Of a stretch of DNA of 64,000 bases, positions 63,769 through 64,000 are shown in pieces. A program made the position numbers and the translations under genes. How positions within the stretch are numbered: position 1 is the first letter of the stretch; every line of letters starts with the position of its first letter. The notes under the pieces were generated by a model. The model saw only the letters and a list, made by a program, of their open reading frames with translations, did no database searches and was not told the DNA's origin. Source of the stretch: Deinococcus aestuarii (GTDB lineage Bacteria > Deinococcota > Deinococci > Deinococcales > Deinococcaceae); assembly GCF_018863415.1 (NCBI RefSeq), contig NZ_JAHKSN010000001.1, positions 564,716-628,715 of the forward strand, given 5' to 3'.

Positions 63769-64000
<232 letters not shown>

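Overview
The window is a high-GC chromosomal segment that looks like Deinococcus. Several things point that way: a GyrB promoter preceded by a palindrome of the radiation/desiccation response motif (RDRM) type; a Ser/Thr kinase with a PQQ-type propeller like RqkA; a fused-dimer HspR; LysK of the LysW-dependent lysine pathway; TrmFO; a MutS-MutL pair with no MutH; the GlgX-TreZ-TreY trehalose route; and about twenty genes whose -10 hexamer ends 5-7 nt before the start codon, the layout of leaderless mRNAs. I name the genus by inference from gene content; the species is not resolved.

Layout. 1-9.5 kb: truncated murA, a small ribbon-helix-helix-like protein, a LysM-NlpC/P60 wall hydrolase, two transporters, lysK with a membrane-protein partner, and a tandem pair of small paralogues. 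9.5-15.1 kb: comM, tatA, the RqkA-like kinase and trmFO. 15.5-24.2 kb: a DUF305 protein, a zinc-ribbon protein, a tandem GNAT, a DUF4258 gene with a structured leader, a cysteine-rich orphan in a low-GC patch, mnmE, two tandem phosphoribosyltransferases, a metallophosphatase and fused hspR with a HAIR-like operator. 24.5-32 kb: an M20 peptidase, purN plus a DUF402 gene, an A+T-rich island with a frameshifted HEPN (ApeA-like) gene, tRNA-Ser(GGA), an MHYT sensor, an MFS transporter and a B12-binding mutase subunit. 32.5-43.6 kb: gltX, mutS-mutL, a lipoprotein, a pterin dehydratase and thioesterase pair, an immunity-like orphan, kynB and a VWA membrane protein. 43.7-55.5 kb: gyrB, an S10 peptidase, a DUF559 pseudogene carrying a MITE, mfd, a DinB-like protein, an MliC-like protein, a baeRF-like protein and a solute-binding protein. 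55.7-64 kb: glgX, treZ, treY, a BAX-inhibitor-1 protein and the end of a transposase.

Functional themes. Genome maintenance (gyrB, mutS/mutL, mfd, RqkA-like kinase, comM) is scattered rather than in one operon, and at least gyrB carries a visible damage-response operator. Both tRNA-modifying flavin/GTPase enzymes TrmFO and MnmE are present. glgX, treZ and treY form a glycogen-to-trehalose unit that would supply a compatible solute.

Accessory and repeat content. Four intergenic copies of a palindromic element built from the decamers AGCGGTCAGC and AGCTTTCAGC sit at gene ends, alongside at least three other dispersed repeat families. One of these is a 124-bp TA-flanked MITE-like element whose insertion can be read directly in the DUF559 pseudogene. 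Three patches visibly poorer in G+C (18.4-18.8, 27.3-28.8 and 40.1-40.4 kb) carry defence- or immunity-like genes and look transferred.
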